In this document: one piece after another, positions 35,281 through 45,978 of the stretch | Layout of the letters: every line of letters starts with the position of its first letter | Position numbering within the stretch: position 1 is the stretch's first letter | Source: Bacteroidota bacterium | GTDB taxonomy: Bacteria; Bacteroidota; Bacteroidia; Chitinophagales; Chitinophagaceae | Length of the DNA stretch: 64,000 nucleotides | Assembly: GCA_018267615.1 (NCBI GenBank) | Contig: JAFDYD010000006.1 | Span: 18,204 to 82,203, forward strand | Reading direction: 5' to 3' | Notes under the pieces: model-generated | What the model saw: only the letters and a program-made list of their open reading frames with translations | The model's database searches: none | What the model was told of the DNA's origin: nothing | Made by a program: the position numbers and the translations under genes

Positions 35281-36366
35281 TTAACTCGTTTTCATTTTCG
35301 CGATTCTTGTTACGAATTTTTTCTGCATGAAATCTTCTACGAGGTTGCTGATAGCATCGAACTCCAGTAAAAAGCCATCATGTCCGAAATTTGAATAAAT
35401 CGCTTTATAATCCGCATGGGGTATATGTGTTGCAATAAATTGCTGCTCCTGCAATGGAAACAGGATATCGGTTTCTATTCCAATCACCAAAGCTTTTGCT
35501 TTTATCTGTTGCAATGCCTTTTCCATGCTGCCTCTGCCACGTCCAACATTATGCGCGTCCATTCCCTGGCTCAGCGCATAATAACTAAATGCGTTGAAGC
35601 GTTGTGCGAGTTTTTCGCCCTGGTAGCGTTGATAAGATGCGGCTCCATCCCATCCGTCTCCAAATGGAAATGTAATGGAGCGCGGTTGTGCCTGCAAGTA
35701 AGTATCATAATGACGATAAGAAATTAGTGCAGTGGCTCTTGCTGCTTTCATGCCCTGGATACCGGCGAGTGGATTTTTATCTTTCCATGTTCCATCTGCT
35801 TCGATGCTCATGCGCTGCGCTACATTGAATGCAATCGCCCAGGGAGAATGTTGCGCATTGGTAGCAACCGGAAAAATATATTCGAACAATTCTGGTTCTT
35901 CGATGGCCCACTCGAGTAGTTGTTGTCCACCCATTGAACCACCGATACCAATATGTATTTTGTCTATACCGAGGAATGTTTTCAATGGCTTATACGCTCG
36001 TACCATATCTCTTGTGGTGAAGAATGGAAAATCGTGATAGTATGGTTCGTTGGTTTGAGGATTGTTATCCAAGGGACCGATGCTGCCATAACAACTTCCA
36101 GGCATGTTGACACAAACAATAAAATATTTTGAAGGATCGAATAATTTTCCTTCGCCAACAAGTCCGGGCCACCATTCTGCCGGATCACTATTTGCTGTCA
36201 ATGCATGAAAAACCCAAACCACATTATCCTTTTCATGATTCAATTTGCCATGTGTTGTATATGCCAAATGATATTGCGGAAGAATCATTCCTGATTCGAG
36301 GAGAAGAGGCTCGGTGTGAGAGAATATTTTGTGAGACAAGTTTTTTGTTTTTGATTCATATAACAC
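35281..36366 (-). CDS. metX: homoserine O-acetyltransferase (MetX type)
   Basis: This 361-residue alpha/beta-hydrolase-fold enzyme transfers acetyl from acetyl-CoA to homoserine. Seen are YHLAYTTHGKLNHEKDNVVW, the nucleophile elbow GIGGSMGGQQLLEWAI, the acid segment GIETDILFPLQEQ, and the catalytic His in NFGHDGFLLEFD. The start at 36366 is a GTG that falls inside the arm of the hairpin repeat; the next in-frame Met (residue 23) would remove conserved sequence, so GTG is preferred. Together with metY and the cystathionine gamma-synthase-like gene it forms the acetylhomoserine route. Confidence 0.94.
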   Translation of the reverse strand: MLYESKTKNLSHKIFSHTEPLLLESGMILPQYHLAYTTHGKLNHEKDNVVWVFHALTANSDPAEWWPGLVGEGKLFDPSKYFIVCVNMPGSCYGSIGPLDNNPQTNEPYYHDFPFFTTRDMVRAYKPLKTFLGIDKIHIGIGGSMGGQQLLEWAIEEPELFEYIFPVATNAQHSPWAIAFNVAQRMSIEADGTWKDKNPLAGIQGMKAARATALISYRHYDTYLQAQPRSITFPFGDGWDGAASYQRYQGEKLAQRFNAFSYYALSQGMDAHNVGRGRGSMEKALQQIKAKALVIGIETDILFPLQEQQFIATHIPHADYKAIYSNFGHDGFLLEFDAISNLVEDFMQKKFVTRIAKMKTS

Positions 36367-36451
36367 TTGAACATTGATTGTTGAATATTGATTATTTCTT
36401 TATGCACAAAGAAATAATCAATATTCAATATTCAACAATCAATGTTCAAGT
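36364..36451. repeat. near-perfect palindrome between metY and metX, ATATTCAATAATCAA family
   Basis: Arms of about 40 bp (CACTTGAACATTGATTGTTG followed by AATATTGATTATTTCTTT) pair with their reverse complement around a 6-nt loop (ATGCAC). It occupies almost the whole gap between the two genes and overlaps the first codon of metX. On RNA it would be a very stable hairpin that could reduce or tune metX translation. Confidence 0.9.
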
Positions 36452-36455
36452 GGGT

Positions 36456-37790
<1,335 letters not shown>

Positions 37791-37874
37791 TTAGTTTGAA
37801 GTATGTGAAAAATATTATTGACCGGATTTTCACGGGCGTCGACAAGAACGAATGGGATGGATAATAGATTTAAA

Positions 37875-37892
37875 GTATGCCCTTGGGCATAC
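37875..37892. promoter_or_regulatory. perfect 18-bp palindrome upstream of metY, operator candidate
   Basis: GTATGCCCTTGGGCATAC is perfectly palindromic with two central bases. It lies 97 bp before the metY start codon in a 266-bp gap otherwise without a convincing gene. A repressor dimer could bind here. A short RNA hairpin is the other possibility. Confidence 0.4.
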
Positions 37893-38044
37893 AACAAAAG
37901 CTCATCAATGGGTTTGTTGAAATACGGTCTGCTTCTATTGGTTGTGCTAAATACATTTCGTACTATGACAGTCAACAAATTTAGTGGGCTTTTTAATATT
38001 TCTTTCCTTTTCATGCGTATTTTTTTTAGTAGGAAGAATACGTA

Positions 38045-39232
38045 TTAATACGAATGAACGCCATTCGTTGCTTTTGTTTTTGTTGGCTCAGTTACCGAGG
38101 TGAGTGCCTGTTTAAGATCTTTAACCAGGTCGGTGGGGTCCTCTAAACCGATGGATAAGCGGATCAGGCTATCTGCAACGCCGGCGGCGCGCCGTTTTCC
38201 GAACGGTATGGTTTTATGCGTCATGGTGGCCGGATGACTTAGCAAACTTTTTATACCACCGAGGCTTTCTGCCAGCTTGAACAGCCGTGTTGAAGTAACT
38301 ATTTTTATCGCTGCTTCTTCTGTGTCGTCTTTCAATTTGAAGGAGACAATACCTCCGAATCCGGTCGATTGCCTTGCAGCAACTTCGTGATTTGGATGTG
38401 AAAGCAAGCCCGGATAGTAAACTTTTTCCACTGCCGGATGCTGTTCTAAAAATGTGGCCACCGCTGCGGCACCCGCGCAATGTTGTTTGATGCGCAAATG
38501 TAAAGTTTCCAATCCGCGGATCACCAGCCAACTATCGAACGGCGCAAGAATAGCACCTCCGGCATTTTGGAGGAACTTGATTTTTTCTCCCAATTCTTTT
38601 TCTTTTGTCACTACAAGTCCAGCGATGAGATCACTATGTCCACCCAAATATTTTGTTGCAGAATGCACTACAATATCAGCTCCCAGCGAAAGAGGTTTTT
38701 GTAACGCCGGTGACGCAAAAGTATTATCCACGCAAAGTAAACATCGGCTGGCTTTTGCAATTTTTGCAATCGCTTCGATGTCGGAAATTTTTAAAGTTGG
38801 ATTGGTAGGTGTTTCGATCCAGATCAATTTCGTTTTTGGAGTGATTGCATTGAATATATTTCCCGGAATGGAAGTGTCTACATAGGTGACATGGATATCA
38901 AATTTTTTGTACACTTGTTCGAAGAGCCGATAGGCGCCGCCGTAAATATCATCTACAGCAACGATGTGATCGCCTGCATTCAATAATTTCAAAATAGAAT
39001 CGATGGCAGCGAGCCCACTTCCGAAAGCAATGCCAGTTGTTCCTTCTTCCAATTGTGCAATCAGGTTTTCGAGCGTAGCTCTTGTCGGGTTGTTTGTCCG
39101 CGCATAATCATAACCTTTGTTTACACCGGGTGCTTCCTGTACGAATGTGGATGTTTGATAGATAGGAACAGAGATGGCGCCTGTCAATGGATCCACGGGG
39201 ATGCTGTGAATAAATGCTGTTGTTTCTTGCAT
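38045..39232 (-). CDS. cystathionine gamma-synthase/lyase-type PLP enzyme
   Basis: This 395-residue PLP protein has GYDYARTNNPTRATLENLIAQLE, GLAAIDSILKLLNAGDHIVAVDD, ETPTNPTLKISDI, VDNTFASPALQKPL, and the PLP lysine in VHSATKYLGGHSDLIAG. The C-terminal ESLGGIKSLLSHPATMTH is shared by cystathionine gamma-synthase and gamma-lyase. Position behind a SAM-I riboswitch and with metX/metY favours the synthase (metB) role, but lyase activity cannot be excluded by eye. The C-terminus has an added tail (TEPTKTKATNGVHSY). Confidence 0.88.
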   Translation of the reverse strand: MQETTAFIHSIPVDPLTGAISVPIYQTSTFVQEAPGVNKGYDYARTNNPTRATLENLIAQLEEGTTGIAFGSGLAAIDSILKLLNAGDHIVAVDDIYGGAYRLFEQVYKKFDIHVTYVDTSIPGNIFNAITPKTKLIWIETPTNPTLKISDIEAIAKIAKASRCLLCVDNTFASPALQKPLSLGADIVVHSATKYLGGHSDLIAGLVVTKEKELGEKIKFLQNAGGAILAPFDSWLVIRGLETLHLRIKQHCAGAAAVATFLEQHPAVEKVYYPGLLSHPNHEVAARQSTGFGGIVSFKLKDDTEEAAIKIVTSTRLFKLAESLGGIKSLLSHPATMTHKTIPFGKRRAAGVADSLIRLSIGLEDPTDLVKDLKQALTSVTEPTKTKATNGVHSY

Positions 39233-39340
39233 GATAAAAAATTTTCACTCCTTCCACTATCGGAGCAGATCATTTAAAATTGTTATTGTTCAAGAAAGAA
39301 TATAATCAGAGCGCAATTAGATTTTCTATGGAAGGAAAAT

Positions 39341-39370
39341 AAAAAAGCTCTTCTGATAGTCAGAAGAGCT
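39341..39370 (-). terminator. riboswitch expression-platform terminator
   Basis: On the minus strand GCTCTTCTGA pairs with TCAGAAGAGC around a 3-nt loop, followed by six T residues. It lies just downstream of the SAM-I aptamer and 109 bp before the first methionine gene, as expected for a transcription-terminating riboswitch. Confidence 0.85.
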
Positions 39371-39403
39371 TGCAAATATGTAGTGGGAATATTGTAAAGC
39401 TAA

Positions 39404-39524
39404 GATCTGACTTATCTGTCGCGCCCGCGGGCGAGATGGAGTTGGCACCTTGCCTCGTTAAAAACGAGACAGGTTGTCAAGGCTTCATTGGGCCATTTCC
39501 CTCAGCCTTTCTTGATAAGAGATA
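39404..39524 (-). promoter_or_regulatory. SAM-I (S-box) riboswitch
   Basis: On the minus strand the aptamer begins CTCTTATCAAGAAAGGCTGA, continues GGGAAATGGCCCAATGAAGC with the conserved P2 and core, then CTTGACAACC, a P3 hairpin (CTCGTTTTTAACGAG), AAGGTGCCAACTCC, a P4 stem (CTCGCCCGCGGGCGCGA-like), and GATAAG closing P1. This order matches the S-box consensus. With a terminator directly downstream it should switch the methionine locus off when S-adenosylmethionine is plentiful. Confidence 0.93.
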
Positions 39525-39632
39525 TAAAGAACTGCGGTAAAGATAAGGACAAATATTTTATATCGCCAAATTTTGGATTGATTATTTTGTAAAAGTCTAT
39601 AAAATTAGTAGGGTACTGGCTCTCTGCCCTCT

Positions 39633-39822
39633 TCTTTTGTCCTCACCCTCGTTCCCTCTCCTGAAGGAGAGGGATGCCCGGCTTCGAAATTTGTTGTGTT
39701 TTTGTAGAAAGAAATTTTCATTGCGAATAATGCTGTCGATATGGTGATGCAATTTTATAATGTTGTTCGGTACCAGGCATCACTCTCCTTCAGGAGAGGG
39801 AACGAGGGTGAGGACAAAAAAA
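39633..39822. repeat. long palindromic repeat, GC-rich CCTCACCCTCGTTCCC family
   Basis: The left arm TTTTGTCCTCACCCTCGTTC plus CCTCTCCTGAAGGAGAGGG is matched by its reverse complement about 110 bp later (CCTTCAGGAGAGGGAACGAG then GGTGAGGACAAAA). The element inside each arm is itself a small palindrome (CCTCTCCTTCAGGAGAGG type). It separates the riboswitch leader from the chitinase gene. Confidence 0.85.
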
Positions 39823-39835
39823 GAGGGTGAGACAT

Positions 39836-40957
39836 CTACTTCAATTCCCTATGAATCACATCCAGCAAATAACCTTTAGGATCTTCGAAATATTCCCAGA
39901 ACATTACTCCGGCCAATTTATTTTTTTGTATGTAGAGGCATTTCTCTTTGATGGATTCTTCATCGTCATAGCTAATAAAAATGCTGTCGCGTGCATTGAA
40001 TAGATAGGGAGCTTTTGCATCGGCATCCCAAAAGCGTGTGTATGCAGCATTGCTGAGAAGGCTGTCTTTGATACGCGTATATCCGCCACCGTGAGTGTTT
40101 CCTATTGCTGGTTGGTACAGGCCGTTTCCCGCCGTCGTTTTTAATTTCCATCCTCTTCCATAAAAAGCGCATCCGACAACGAGTTTATTTTTAGGCACGC
40201 CAGCCTGCATGAAATTTTTTACAGAAAGATCCGTATATGTTTCTTTTCCATTTGGATTTGCATAGAGATTCGTGTGATGACCCGCTACAGGATCGCCTTC
40301 GTCTTTGAAATCGTACGTCATGAGGTTTACATAGTCGAGGTATTTTTGAGCGCCTTTCATATCGCTGTGCGAAATAAATGAAGTGTCCGCTCCTGCTGCA
40401 ATAGTGAGTAATTTTGGTTTCCCGGTTGTTGATGCTAGTTTGTTTAATGAGCTTCTCAAATCGCGGAGTGCGAATGTAAAATTTTCCTTATCCTCTGGAC
40501 GATAAATATTTCCTGCGCCCATCAAGCCGGGATATTCCCAGTCGATATCCACGCCGTCGAAATCGAATTTGCGAACGATCTCCACGGCACTTGCCGCAAA
40601 AGCTTTGCGTGCAGTATCACTCAATACTGCGTCGGAGAAATTTCCACTCCACGACCAGCCGCCAATTGATATCAATAATTTGAGAGATGGATTTTTTAAT
40701 TTCAATTTTTTCAAGTTTTCCATATTGGCGCTGTCAAAAAACTTGTTGTGCAAATAAGCGCGGTTGTCTTTTACATCTACAAAGGCATAATTGATATGCG
40801 TTATTTTTTCTGCTTTGATAGAATCCATGTTCATCAAACCACGAAATCCTCCGACATAAGCGATCACTACTTTTTCTTTTTGGGAAAAATTCCCTGTCTT
40901 ATCTCTGAAAGAAGTGCCGGTCGTAAGCAGTAATAAAAAAAATAATGAATTGCGCAT
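39836..40957 (-). CDS. secreted glycoside hydrolase family 18 (chitinase-type)
   Basis: This 373-residue enzyme has an N-terminal signal segment (residues 1-about 18) and one GH18 barrel. The catalytic motif is D134-G-V-D137-I-D139-W-E141 (DGVDIDWEYPG), preceded by LKLLISIGGWSWSGNFSD. VNLMTYDF (substrate-binding Tyr), GCAFYGRGWKL and the final GVMFWEYFED also fit. It likely cleaves chitin or related GlcNAc polymers. There are no carbohydrate-binding or sorting domains attached. Confidence 0.93.
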   Translation of the reverse strand: MRNSLFFLLLLTTGTSFRDKTGNFSQKEKVVIAYVGGFRGLMNMDSIKAEKITHINYAFVDVKDNRAYLHNKFFDSANMENLKKLKLKNPSLKLLISIGGWSWSGNFSDAVLSDTARKAFAASAVEIVRKFDFDGVDIDWEYPGLMGAGNIYRPEDKENFTFALRDLRSSLNKLASTTGKPKLLTIAAGADTSFISHSDMKGAQKYLDYVNLMTYDFKDEGDPVAGHHTNLYANPNGKETYTDLSVKNFMQAGVPKNKLVVGCAFYGRGWKLKTTAGNGLYQPAIGNTHGGGYTRIKDSLLSNAAYTRFWDADAKAPYLFNARDSIFISYDDEESIKEKCLYIQKNKLAGVMFWEYFEDPKGYLLDVIHRELK

Positions 40958-41124
40958 AAGGGATGATGTTATATATAATGGAGCAAGTGCAACTTATAAA
41001 AAAAATGTAACCGGAAATTACCATATTTATTTGCGTTTACCTCAATTAGCTCCCGGTTAACAGTTTTTGGAACAGTATTTGAAAATATTCAGGCGAAGCA
41101 CTTCTACCTTAAAATTTTAGCAAT

Positions 41125-41985
41125 ATGAGAACTATCACAAAATGGCTGGCCGCCTCGGCCGGAGCTTTAGTTATTTTATTTTTCGCTTGTAACAAAGACA
41201 ATTCTTCCAGTTCAAATCCAAACATCCCACCAGGAAAATCACAGGTTTCAGTTTATCTCACAGATGGACCCGTTCAATTTTATAAAGTGCTGATTGATAT
41301 CCGCCAGGTTGCGGTGAAGATCGATACTTCGAAGCAACAGGGTGATGAAGATGATGATCGCGAATGGGGTGATGATTGGGGAAAAAATTCAATTTGGGAC
41401 ACACTTAATATTACTCCGGGTGTGTACGATTTGCTACAGTTAAGAAATGGAGTAGATACTTTACTGGCTTCAGGAACTTATCCTTCCGGAAAAATTTTAA
41501 AGGTTAGAATCACACTTGGTTCTGATAATTCTATATATACAGATAGTTTAACCAGTTATCCCCTGGATGTTTTTGGTCCGCACCCTTATTTTGATATCAA
41601 CGTAAGAAGGGAACATGTATATGATGTGAGCAATAATGATTTCAAACTTTGGCTTGATTTCAATTTGCAACGTTCTATCTTTTTCTGGAGCGGCACTTTC
41701 TATCTCAAACCATATATCGTTGCGTTCAACGATCATAAGTCGGCAAGAATTGAAGGATTGGTTCTACCTCCCGGTGCTTCTCCATTAGTTCAGGCCGTAA
41801 ATTCAACTGACACTGTTTATGCAGTACCTGGTTGGAATGGTGAATACATGATGCGTGCAGTGCCTCCGGGAACATATACACTGAATGTGTATGGTCATCA
41901 CGGATATAATGATACTACTATCAGTAATATTGTTGTAAGCGACGGAGCGAAGACAAAGGCGCCGACTGTGACTTTGCATAAGTAG
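41125..41985 (+). CDS. DUF4382-containing lipoprotein
   Basis: This 286-residue protein has a lipoprotein signal with lipobox-like ILFFAC (Cys near residue 23) followed by a Ser/Asn-rich linker. The DUF4382 region (about 38-190) starts SQVSVYLTDGPVQFYKVLIDI and includes an acidic stretch (DEDDDREWGDDWG) and YDLLQLRNGVDTLLASGTYP. The C-terminal part (about 205-286) resembles a carboxypeptidase-regulatory-like or prealbumin-like beta domain (PPGTYTLNVYGHHGYNDTTI). It is probably anchored to the envelope; function is unknown. Confidence 0.87.
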   Translation: MRTITKWLAASAGALVILFFACNKDNSSSSNPNIPPGKSQVSVYLTDGPVQFYKVLIDIRQVAVKIDTSKQQGDEDDDREWGDDWGKNSIWDTLNITPGVYDLLQLRNGVDTLLASGTYPSGKILKVRITLGSDNSIYTDSLTSYPLDVFGPHPYFDINVRREHVYDVSNNDFKLWLDFNLQRSIFFWSGTFYLKPYIVAFNDHKSARIEGLVLPPGASPLVQAVNSTDTVYAVPGWNGEYMMRAVPPGTYTLNVYGHHGYNDTTISNIVVSDGAKTKAPTVTLHK

Positions 41986-41987
41986 TT

Positions 41988-42174
41988 GAGTGGTTGATTG
42001 GTTGAATAGGTTTGAACCATGATTAAAAGGATTGAAGGATTATCATGAAGTTCTATAAATTACTAAAGTATCGTTCAAAGATCACTTTGTCGTTTGTAAA
42101 CTTCATGATAATCCTTCAATCCTTTTAATCATGGTTCAAACCGATCCAACTAATCAACAAATCAACTATTCAAC
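41988..42174. repeat. long palindromic repeat, AACCATGATT family
   Basis: Arms begin GTTGAGTGGTTGATTGGTTG, then GGTTTGAACCATGATTAAAA, and have their reverse complement at the right end. The centre differs from the 16-kb copies but keeps the GGATTGAAGGATTATCATGA phrase. It lies just before uvrA. Confidence 0.83.
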
Positions 42175-42230
42175 TTTTCCGTAAATTGCATACCCGGTAG
42201 TTCAACCGGCATAATAAGGAGCAGGTAATA

Positions 42231-45098
42231 ATGATGGGGGAAAAAAAAGCGGAAGAAAATGGCAGGCATACAGAGGAAGCCATTGATGTGTTTGGTGCAA
42301 GAGTTCACAATCTGAAGAATATTGACATCAGCATTCCAAAAAATAAACTGGTCGTAATAACTGGTATCAGCGGTAGCGGAAAATCTTCGTTGGCGTTCGA
42401 CACGATTTATGCGGAAGGCCAGCGTCGTTATATGGAAAGTTTCGGCGCTTATGCACGCCAATTTATCGGCGACATGGAACGCCCAGACGTAGATAAGATC
42501 ACCGGACTTAGCCCGGTTATTTCCATCGAACAAAAAACTACAAACAGAAATCCACGAAGCACCGTTGGTACGGTTACCGAAGTGTATGATTTTCTTCGCC
42601 TGCTATACGCGCGTATCGGCGAAGCATATTCCTATAACACGGGAAAAAAAATGGTGAAGTTCAGCGAAGAAGAAATCGTTGAAAATATTTTCAAAAAATT
42701 TCGTGATAAGAAAATAAGTTTATTGGCGCCGCTTGTCCGAGGACGCAAAGGACATTATCGGGAACTCTTTGAAGATATTCGCAAAAAAGGATATCTCAAA
42801 GTGCGTGTTGATGGTGAAGTAAAAGATCTTGCCGCGAAAATGCAGGTTGATCGATATAAAATTCACGATATCGAAGTAGTGATCGATCGTCTTGCTGTTA
42901 CGGATGATATGAAAGTGAGGATCAGCCAGAGTGTTCAGAAAGCATTGCAGGTAGGAAAAGATCTTATGTTTTTATTGATCAACGACAGCAATAAAACGAT
43001 TCAGTATAGCAAGCAGTTAATGTGTGAGGATACAGGCATCAGCTATGAAGAACCTTCTCCCAATAGTTTTTCTTTTAATTCACCATATGGTGCTTGTCCA
43101 ACATGCAAAGGACTTGGTGCGATTTACCAGGTAAATATGGAAGCGATTATCCCTGACCGTAATAAAAGTATCAACGAAGGGGCGGTTGTTCCACTAGGAG
43201 AAGAAAGAGAGTCTTATTTTTTCAAGCAAGTACAACAGCTTGCAAAAAAAATGAAATTCAGTCTTGATGTGGCTATCAAAGATCTGCCACAAAAAGCGTT
43301 GAATCTTGTTTTATATGGGAATGAAACTGGTTCAACGCAAGACAATCCTGAATTTGAAGAAACAGCAACTAACGGTCCCATATATGCGACGGAATATGAA
43401 GGGGTGGTCAACTCACTCAAAAGATGGTTCGCCGGAGGAAGCTCCGATGCATTGCGTGAGTGGGTGGAGAAATTTATGGAATTGAAAACCTGTCCAACCT
43501 GCGAAGGCGCCAGATTAAGAAAAGAAAGTCTTTGGTTCAAAGTCGATGAAAAAAATATTTCTGAGTTAAGTGAGATGGGTCTCGACAAACTGATATTTTG
43601 GTTTGATGGAATTGAAAAAAGACTTAGTGACAAACAAAACGCGATTGCAAGAGATGTGTTAAAAGAAATTCGCGAGCGTTTGCAGTTTTTGTTGGATGTC
43701 GGTTTGACTTACCTCACCTTAAATCGTCCTTCACGTACATTGAGTGGCGGTGAATCGCAACGCATAAGACTGGCAACGCAAATCGGATCACAACTCCAGG
43801 GGATTACTTATGTGTTGGATGAACCGAGTATTGGTTTGCACCAGCGCGATAATCATCGTTTAATAGAAGCGTTGAAAAATTTACGGAATATCGGCAATAG
43901 TATATTGGTTGTTGAACATGACAAGGATATCATGCTTGCTGCGGATCATCTTGTGGATATTGGTCCGCGTGCCGGTTTTCACGGAGGCAGAATTGTTGCG
44001 CAGGGAGAACCGAAAGCGATGTTGAAATTGGATACGCTTACATCTTCTTACCTGAATGGGCACAAAAAAATAGCGATCCCTTCCGAGAGAAGAAAAGGAA
44101 ATGGAAAGTCTCTCGAATTAAAAGGCGCCAAAGGAAATAATCTGAAAAATGTAGATGTACAATTTCCCCTGGGAAAATTTATTGTGGTTACCGGCGTAAG
44201 CGGCAGCGGAAAATCAACATTGATCAATGAAACATTATACCCGGTTTTGAGTAAGCATGCTTATGGATCACGAGTGACGCCGTTGGAATATAAAAATATC
44301 CGGGGACTTGAAAACGTAGACAAAGTGATCGAGATAGATCAGTCGCCCATAGGCCGGACACCAAGAAGTAATCCCGCAACATACTGCGGTTTTTTTACTG
44401 ATATCAGAACATTGTTTGCATCGGTGCCGGAAGCGAAGATAAGAGGATATACTGCAGGCCGTTTTTCATTCAATGTTAAAAGCGGTCGTTGTGATGTGTG
44501 TGAAGGTGGAGGTATGCGTGTGATCGAAATGAATTTTCTTCCTGATGTGTATGTGCATTGTGAAAAGTGTAATGGTAAACGTTACAATCGTGAAACACTG
44601 GAGATACGATACAAGGGAAAATCGATCAGCGATGTGTTGGATATGACGGTTGATGAAGCTGTTGAGTTTTTTCAGAATGTACCTTATCTCTATCGTAAAA
44701 TAAAAGTGTTGCAGGAAGTTGGACTTGGATATATTACGCTCGGACAATCTGCGGTTACGCTTAGTGGTGGTGAAGCGCAACGCGTAAAACTAGGAACCGA
44801 ACTTTCAAAAAGAGAGACGGGAAAGACTTTTTATATATTGGATGAACCGACAACGGGACTTCATTTCGAAGATATACAGCACCTGCTCGATGTGTTGAAC
44901 AAATTAGTTGATCGTGGAAATACCGTGCTTGTGATAGAACACAATCTCGATGTGATCAAAGTAGCAGATCATATTATCGATCTCGGTCCGGAAGGAGGAG
45001 ATGGCGGCGGAAGAATTTTATTTGAAGGAACACCGGAACAACTGGTGAAAAATAAAGAGAGTTTTACTGCGCAGTTTTTGAAGGAAGAACTTCGATAG
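42231..45098 (+). CDS. uvrA: excinuclease ABC subunit A (UvrA)
   Basis: This 955-residue protein is full length for UvrA. It has two ABC ATPase modules: Walker A GISGSGKSS (residues about 40-48) and GVSGSGKST (about 655), with signatures LSGGESQRIRLATQIG and LSGGEAQRVKLGTEL and Walker B segments YVLDEPSIGLH and YILDEPTTGLH. Zinc-finger Cys pairs are seen as CPTCKGLG, CPTCEGARL and CDVCEGGG ... CEKCNGKRY. It recognises DNA damage for nucleotide excision repair with UvrB and UvrC, which are not in the window. Confidence 0.98.
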   Translation: MMGEKKAEENGRHTEEAIDVFGARVHNLKNIDISIPKNKLVVITGISGSGKSSLAFDTIYAEGQRRYMESFGAYARQFIGDMERPDVDKITGLSPVISIEQKTTNRNPRSTVGTVTEVYDFLRLLYARIGEAYSYNTGKKMVKFSEEEIVENIFKKFRDKKISLLAPLVRGRKGHYRELFEDIRKKGYLKVRVDGEVKDLAAKMQVDRYKIHDIEVVIDRLAVTDDMKVRISQSVQKALQVGKDLMFLLINDSNKTIQYSKQLMCEDTGISYEEPSPNSFSFNSPYGACPTCKGLGAIYQVNMEAIIPDRNKSINEGAVVPLGEERESYFFKQVQQLAKKMKFSLDVAIKDLPQKALNLVLYGNETGSTQDNPEFEETATNGPIYATEYEGVVNSLKRWFAGGSSDALREWVEKFMELKTCPTCEGARLRKESLWFKVDEKNISELSEMGLDKLIFWFDGIEKRLSDKQNAIARDVLKEIRERLQFLLDVGLTYLTLNRPSRTLSGGESQRIRLATQIGSQLQGITYVLDEPSIGLHQRDNHRLIEALKNLRNIGNSILVVEHDKDIMLAADHLVDIGPRAGFHGGRIVAQGEPKAMLKLDTLTSSYLNGHKKIAIPSERRKGNGKSLELKGAKGNNLKNVDVQFPLGKFIVVTGVSGSGKSTLINETLYPVLSKHAYGSRVTPLEYKNIRGLENVDKVIEIDQSPIGRTPRSNPATYCGFFTDIRTLFASVPEAKIRGYTAGRFSFNVKSGRCDVCEGGGMRVIEMNFLPDVYVHCEKCNGKRYNRETLEIRYKGKSISDVLDMTVDEAVEFFQNVPYLYRKIKVLQEVGLGYITLGQSAVTLSGGEAQRVKLGTELSKRETGKTFYILDEPTTGLHFEDIQHLLDVLNKLVDRGNTVLVIEHNLDVIKVADHIIDLGPEGGDGGGRILFEGTPEQLVKNKESFTAQFLKEELR

Positions 45099-45108
45099 AT
45101 CGGATAGG

Positions 45109-45211
45109 AAATATTCAATAATCAACAATCAATATTCAAGTAGAAGAACCAATTATGTATTCTGAGTACTCACTTGAACATTGAATATTGATTGTTGATT
45201 ATTGAATATTT
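45109..45211. repeat. palindromic repeat, ATATTCAATAATCAA family
   Basis: AAATATTCAATAATCAACAA then TCAATATTCAAGT at the left and the reverse complement at the right enclose about 30 bp. It lies 10 bp after the uvrA stop codon and may end that transcript. Confidence 0.85.
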
Positions 45212-45253
45212 TTTATTCATCAAAAAGCTTAACGGCAAAAATCAAATTCCAAA

Positions 45254-45781
45254 ATGGAAAGAGTTATCATTGACATGGATGAAGTAATGGCCGATCCGAT
45301 GGGAGCCATGATTGATTGGTATCAGAAAGAATATGGTGGTGAAATTAATTATCAGAATATGCTTGGTGGTTCATGGGGGAGAGGATTTCCTGAACATCAC
45401 CAGGCGATGATTCGTGAGCGATTGATGGGAGAGGGATTTTTTCGTCACCTGCCGGTGATGGAAGATTGCGTAGACGTACTGAAAGAGATGAATCAGCGCT
45501 ATGAAGTTTTTATTGTATCTGCCGCTACTGAATTTCCCAATTCACTGAAGGATAAATTGGAATGGCTGTTGGAACATTTTCCTTTTTTAACATGGAAACA
45601 GCTCACATTGTGCGGAGATAAGCGGCTTGTATTTGGGGACTATATGATCGACGATCATGTAAAGAATCTGAAATATTTCCAGGGGAAAAAATATTTATTT
45701 ACTTCGGCACATAATCTCAACATAACAGAATATGACCGGATAAATAATTGGAAGGAAGCGGGAGAGATATTTTTGAAATAA
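45254..45781 (+). CDS. 5'(3')-deoxyribonucleotidase-like HAD protein (NT5C type)
   Basis: This 175-residue HAD-fold protein begins MERVIIDMDEVMADP, with nucleophile D8 and acid D10, followed by a small cap (helices up to about residue 75), EVFIVSAATEFPNS (motif II Ser/Thr) and DYMIDDHVKNL with the motif IV Asp pair. It matches 5' nucleotidase, deoxy (NT5C) proteins that hydrolyse deoxynucleoside monophosphates. Both flanks are hairpin repeats. Confidence 0.88.
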   Translation: MERVIIDMDEVMADPMGAMIDWYQKEYGGEINYQNMLGGSWGRGFPEHHQAMIRERLMGEGFFRHLPVMEDCVDVLKEMNQRYEVFIVSAATEFPNSLKDKLEWLLEHFPFLTWKQLTLCGDKRLVFGDYMIDDHVKNLKYFQGKKYLFTSAHNLNITEYDRINNWKEAGEIFLK

Positions 45782-45811
45782 TTTTTTGTGAGATGTGCAG
45801 TGCAAGATTGG

Positions 45812-45928
45812 AAAAATATTCAATAATCAACACTCAATATTCAATACGCAAGTATTCAAAAAAAGGTTTTTTGAATTTCAGACTTGAGCATTAAATATTG
45901 AGTGTTGATTATTGAATATTTTTTTTGC
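45812..45928. repeat. palindromic repeat, ATATTCAATAATCAA family
   Basis: AAAAATATTCAATAATCAAC and ACTCAATATTCAATA at the left have their reverse complement at the right (TTAAATATTGAGTGTTGATT then ATTGAATATT). An inner hairpin AAAAAAGG/CTTTTTT-like piece lies in the centre. Confidence 0.83.
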
Positions 45929-45941
45929 CTCCATCATCTTA

Positions 45942-45978
45942 CAAAAAACAAACAGCCGGCAACTACTCATCACCGGCT
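45942..45978 (-). terminator. terminator-like hairpin
   Basis: On the minus strand AGCCGG and CCGGCT pair around a 13-nt loop and are followed by a T-rich tract (TGTTTGTTTTTTG). It would end transcripts coming from the small secreted gene at 46171-46563. Confidence 0.5.
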
